A DNA stretch of 45,592 nt from a bacterium (GTDB lineage Bacteria; Desulfobacterota; Deferrisomatia; Deferrisomatales; BM512). The notes below the pieces were generated by a model. The model worked only from the letters and a program-made list of their open reading frames with translations. It was not told the DNA's origin and ran no database searches. This document shows positions 42,988 to 45,592 of this stretch, in pieces. How positions within the stretch are numbered: position 1 is the first letter of the stretch; the number at the start of each line of letters is the position of its first letter. The stretch lies in the NCBI GenBank assembly GCA_004322275.1, contig SCTA01000004.1, forward strand, positions 1 through 45,592. The letters are read 5' to 3'. The position numbers and the translations under genes are program-made.

Positions 42988-43063
42988 CGTCATTCTCGAC
43001 CGAAGGTCGGGAATCCAGCGGCTTTACACGTATTTCTGGACCCCCGCCTTCGGCGAGGGTGAC
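42988..43063. repeat. Two adjacent GTCATTC-type palindromes
   Basis: TTCTCGACC with GGTCGGGAA around GAA (42993-43013), followed by ATCCAG, and a second, opposite-strand copy CCCCCGCC-TT-GGCGAGGG with GTGAC (about 43040-43062). Both match the class at 10072 and 33606. The pair flanks a TATTTCTGGA spacer. Confidence 0.65.
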
Positions 43064-43073
43064 AGAGATGTAG

Positions 43074-43090
43074 GGTGGGCTCGGCTCACC
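43074..43090. repeat. GGTGGGC-type hairpin
   Basis: GGTGGGC and GCTCACC pair (one G-U) around TCG, preceded by GTAG as in the other palindromes of the window. It is a probable further member of the GTAG-palindrome superfamily. Confidence 0.5.
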
Positions 43091-43184
43091 AATCTATAGT
43101 TTGCGGGGTTTTTGCCCGCCGCCCTTTCTGCCTTCGCTCGTTGCTTCGCGTACGGGCCCGAAGAGGAGACGTAAAGATGGCTCG

Positions 43185-43215
43185 CCGATAAGCGTTGTGT
43201 TTGTTCGCTTATCGG
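43185..43215. repeat. Perfect 10-bp hairpin upstream of the DMT transporter
   Basis: CCGATAAGCG (43185-43194) and CGCTTATCGG (43206-43215) pair perfectly around an 11-base TG-rich loop, 58 bases before the transporter start. It could be an operator, an attenuator or another dispersed element. It has no T-run. Confidence 0.6.
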
Positions 43216-43272
43216 CTCGAAGGTAAGTTTGTCTACACTACTTCTCATAACCTCCACTAAAGAGAAATCAAT

Positions 43273-44148
43273 TTGAAGTTTTCATCCAGGCGGGCGGGGC
43301 CGCTGATGGCGCTCCTGAGCGCCCTTTTTTATTCGACGAAATCGCCTCTGGTGCGGATCGGGATAGAGGCAGGGGCGACCGTGCCCGCGCTGGCAGGGCT
43401 GCGCATGGTTTTTTGCGCCGCTATCTTTTTTATCGTCTCCAGATTCAGGAAAACCCGCCCGGGGTCCGGGCTCTGGCGCTCGCCCGCCCTGATTGCCGCC
43501 TCGCTCCTCTTCACAGTCTCGGTCATAGCCAGCTTTTACGCCGTCGCCTTCGCAGGGGTCTCGCTGACGGTGATACTCGTCTACTCCCATCCGGTTTTCG
43601 TCGCCCTTCTTTCGCGGATTTTCTACAAAACTCCCCTCGGCCCGGTGAAATCCTTCCTTCTGCTCACCGCCTGGGCGGGTTGCGCTTCGATAGCTCTCAC
43701 CCAGCCGGGAGGAAGCGGGGGGAAGGACGTGCCGCTGGGATCGCTGCTGGCGCTTTTTGCCGCCGCGACCTACGCGGGGTATCAGCTTCTGGTTCAGCGC
43801 TTCTCCAAAAAAGCCTCTGCCTTCGAGATAGCCTCGGCGACCAGCTACTGGGCGGTCGCGCCCTCGCTTCTCATGTGGCGCTTCTCGCCGCCGACCGTGC
43901 CGCTGAAGGCCCTTGCCGTCACGGCCGGGCTGGGCTTTTTCTCCACCTTTCTGCCGCTCGCGCTTCTCGCCGGGGCGATCTCGCGCATCGGCGCGGCGCG
44001 GACATCAACCATAAGCCTCGCCGGACCCCTCTTCGGCCTCCTTCTCGCCCGCTTCCTCTTCGGCGAAACCCTCACCGCCGCGCAACTCGTCGGCGGCGGA
44101 GTCGTTTTCGTCTCCGTTTCGGCGCTGTACCTGATAAAGAGCCGCTGA
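43273..44148 (+). CDS. EamA/DMT-superfamily transporter
   Basis: This 291-residue membrane protein has ten hydrophobic segments in two homologous halves, the layout of EamA-type drug/metabolite transporters. FYSTKSPLVRIGIEAGATVPALAGLR opens the first half and ALFAAATYAGYQLLVQRFSKK the second, and each half ends in the GETLTAAQLVGGGVVFVSV type of motif. Members export amino acids, purines or other small molecules; the substrate is unknown. The start used is TTG at 43273 after an AAAGAGA site; an internal ATG at 43306 is also possible. Confidence 0.88.
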   Translation: MKFSSRRAGPLMALLSALFYSTKSPLVRIGIEAGATVPALAGLRMVFCAAIFFIVSRFRKTRPGSGLWRSPALIAASLLFTVSVIASFYAVAFAGVSLTVILVYSHPVFVALLSRIFYKTPLGPVKSFLLLTAWAGCASIALTQPGGSGGKDVPLGSLLALFAAATYAGYQLLVQRFSKKASAFEIASATSYWAVAPSLLMWRFSPPTVPLKALAVTAGLGFFSTFLPLALLAGAISRIGAARTSTISLAGPLFGLLLARFLFGETLTAAQLVGGGVVFVSVSALYLIKSR

Positions 44149-44163
44149 GCCATTTCGTTCGAC

Positions 44164-44276
44164 GGCTTCGGCTTTTGCCGCGGGGCTTCGTCGCTACTCG
44201 CTCGCGCTCCTTGGCGTAGGCACGCTACTGCCTTCGTCGCGCTCCCTGCGGGCTCCTCGCCCGGCGACAAAATCCT
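44164..44276. repeat. Dispersed ~110-bp intergenic repeat, copy C
   Basis: Begins GGCTTCGGCTTTTGCCGC, like copy A, and ends GCCCGGCGACAAAATCC. The middle matches copy B (CGCGCTCC, CGTCGCGCTCCCTGCGGGCTCCT). It starts just after the DMT transporter stop. Confidence 0.65.
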
Positions 44277-44368
44277 ATGCCGTATTTAAAAGATGACGCA
44301 GCTTGCAATCCCTCCCCGGATAAAATATCCTCGCTTGGGACTGGACGAATCCTCGTGCGGGGATAATT

Positions 44369-45427
44369 ATGAAAACCACAGATAAGATTGTTGCCGTTTC
44401 AGCGGTTATCGCCCTTGGTTTAACCATTATCGGTTGGGTGGCAAACTGGAAAACGGCAATAACCGAGCTTGTATTAGTCGGCGGAGGCGTATTATTTGTT
44501 GCGCTGTGCCTTGGGATATATCTATGGAAAAAAGATGAGCCAGCAGAGAAAGGAACTAGCCTAAATAATTCGCCCTCCGGTGAATCGTTCGACCTCCTTG
44601 TAAAACAAAACTATGAGCTTAATCGTGAGAACAAGGAACTTCGCGACGGCCATCGGAAGAAAGACGACGAGCTAAGAGAGCTTCAGGAGATAACCAAGGG
44701 ACTTAGAGAGGCAAAACAGTCTCTTTCCGCCGAAGGCGAAAAGGGCGACAAAGACGCGGCCAAGGCCGCCGAACTGATGCGCGAGGGCAAGTTCGACGAA
44801 GCTGGCGAGGCTCTGGACGTTCTCATTCAAAAAGGTCAGGCGAACCTCAAAACCCTCGCCTCGCACCACTACAGCCGTGGACAGATATTCAAACTCCTGA
44901 ACGACAATCCCTCCGCTCTTAAGCACTTCGAGAGAGCTTATCAGTTGGATCCGGAAAATACGGACTACGTGTTCGCTCACGCGCTCTCGCTTCAAAAAGG
45001 CTGCAATTTCCGCGAAGCCGAACTCGTCTACGCTAAACTTCTCGAACGTTACAGGGAACTCGCCCGGAAGGATCCGGGGGCGTACCTGCCTGACGTGGCG
45101 ATGACCCTCAACAACCTCGGGATACTCCATAAGAATACCGGCAAGCTGAAGGAGGCCGAAGGGGAGTACGGCGAGGCGCTTGGGATATACAAAAAGCTGG
45201 CCGAAAAAGCCCCGGGAGCGTATCTGCCCTACGTTGCCGGTACCTTCAACAACCTCGGTTTGCTCCATTCAAACACCGGCAAGCTGAAGGAGGCCGAAGG
45301 GGAATACGCAGAGGCCGTTTCCCTCTATGAAAAGCTGGCCTCGGTTTACCCCGAAGCTTACGGCAAAAATCTTGGAATAGCCCGCCGGAACCTCGATGGG
45401 CTTCGCCAGAAGATGAAACAGCCGTAA
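44369..45427 (+). CDS. Membrane TPR protein
   Basis: The 352-residue protein has two N-terminal membrane segments (IVAVSAVIALGLTIIGWVANW and ELVLVGGGVLFVALCLGIYLW). A coiled coil follows at about 70-125, then a TPR domain from ~130. The final part has 46-residue repeats, two of which contain NTGKLKEAEGEY and are identical over 29 bases (45137-45165 and 45275-45303). TPRs build protein-interaction scaffolds; the partner is unknown. The first ~330 bases are more AT-rich than the TPR part, suggesting a fusion of sequences of different origin. The start has a GGGGA site. Confidence 0.85.
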   Translation: MKTTDKIVAVSAVIALGLTIIGWVANWKTAITELVLVGGGVLFVALCLGIYLWKKDEPAEKGTSLNNSPSGESFDLLVKQNYELNRENKELRDGHRKKDDELRELQEITKGLREAKQSLSAEGEKGDKDAAKAAELMREGKFDEAGEALDVLIQKGQANLKTLASHHYSRGQIFKLLNDNPSALKHFERAYQLDPENTDYVFAHALSLQKGCNFREAELVYAKLLERYRELARKDPGAYLPDVAMTLNNLGILHKNTGKLKEAEGEYGEALGIYKKLAEKAPGAYLPYVAGTFNNLGLLHSNTGKLKEAEGEYAEAVSLYEKLASVYPEAYGKNLGIARRNLDGLRQKMKQP

Positions 45428-45449
45428 CATACGGTAACAGTACCTTCGA

Positions 45450-45482
45450 GTCCAAAAACATTCCGTTAACCTGTTTTTGGAC
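45450..45482. terminator. Hairpin after the TPR gene
   Basis: An 11-bp perfect inverted repeat (arms GTCCAAAAACA and TGTTTTTGGAC) with an 11-base loop lies 22 bases past the stop. It has no GC-rich core or T-run after it, so it is an unusual terminator at best. It may be a protein-binding site or a repeat. Confidence 0.5.
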
Positions 45483-45592
45483 GAGCCATCCTTTCGTCCT
45501 CCCCGTGGCCCGTAGGTGACGCAGGGAGCGGAGGCGGAAAGGGCGGCGGGGGGGTCTTAGTGAGCGCAGCGAACGAGTGCCCCCTCACGCCC

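Noticed and set aside
45483-45592. Start of an RNA gene or further repeat at the right edge
   Set aside because: GC-rich sequence with a possible GGGGG/CCCCC pairing is visible, but the window ends before any feature can be defined.

Overview
The window is high-GC chromosomal DNA, mostly about 60% G+C by eye, with several visibly more AT-rich patches. The combination of a multiheme porin-cytochrome operon, outer-membrane lipoproteins, a MacAB/TolC-type exporter, bacterial SMC and many intergenic palindromes suggests a Gram-negative, electron-transferring bacterium of the deltaproteobacterial (Desulfuromonadota/Desulfobacterota-like) type. That placement is inference, because no rRNA or other phylogenetic marker is present. 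I see no tRNA, rRNA, CRISPR array, transposase or prophage module.

Layout. 1-2650: a palindromic repeat, a small XRE-type regulator and a C11 (clostripain-like) lipoprotein protease, lower in G+C than what follows. 2661-4286: a B12-binding-type radical SAM protein. 4317-8692 (minus): a compact three-gene operon of porin, periplasmic decaheme cytochrome and 13-heme outer-membrane lipoprotein, ending in a clear terminator. Its order and composition match extracellular-electron-transfer conduits. 9004-10055: a divergent beta-carbonic-anhydrase-like gene broken by a one-base frameshift. 10129-13597 (minus): phosphoketolase followed by transaldolase.

14093-17065 (plus): a tight cassette of a Zn-dependent phospholipase C-like protein, a small lipoprotein, an unknown protein and a metallo-beta-lactamase-fold hydrolase. 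It meets a convergent DUF2156-type gene with overlapping stops. 18246-22505 is a giant secreted M6-type metalloprotease with nine Ig/cadherin-like repeats. 22521-23644 holds two paralogous DUF2846-type lipoproteins. 23866-25527 is an aminotransferase plus a YacP-like NYN nuclease-fold gene. 25807-26887 is a secreted coiled-coil/YadA-head-repeat protein whose signal peptide appears frameshifted. 26929-28680 is a membrane GT-C/TPR protein.

28944-33403: smc, then an AT-rich SEC-C-motif gene that looks foreign. 33405-33748 is a string of nine different perfect or near-perfect hairpins in about 340 bp. 33767-34081 is ppnP. 34208-38881 (minus) is a complete tripartite exporter operon (adaptor, ATPase, permease, TolC-type channel). 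38984-39460 is a Met/His-containing periplasmic protein. The right end carries a membrane metallophosphoesterase, a MoaD/ThiS-like protein with a large unknown partner, a 69-residue orphan, a DMT-family transporter and a membrane TPR protein.

The strongest biology is the porin-cytochrome conduit. The most unusual DNA-level signals are the palindrome cluster, a repeat family with compensatory base-pair changes at 115-146 and 33405-33439, and a three-copy dispersed repeat of about 110 bp.
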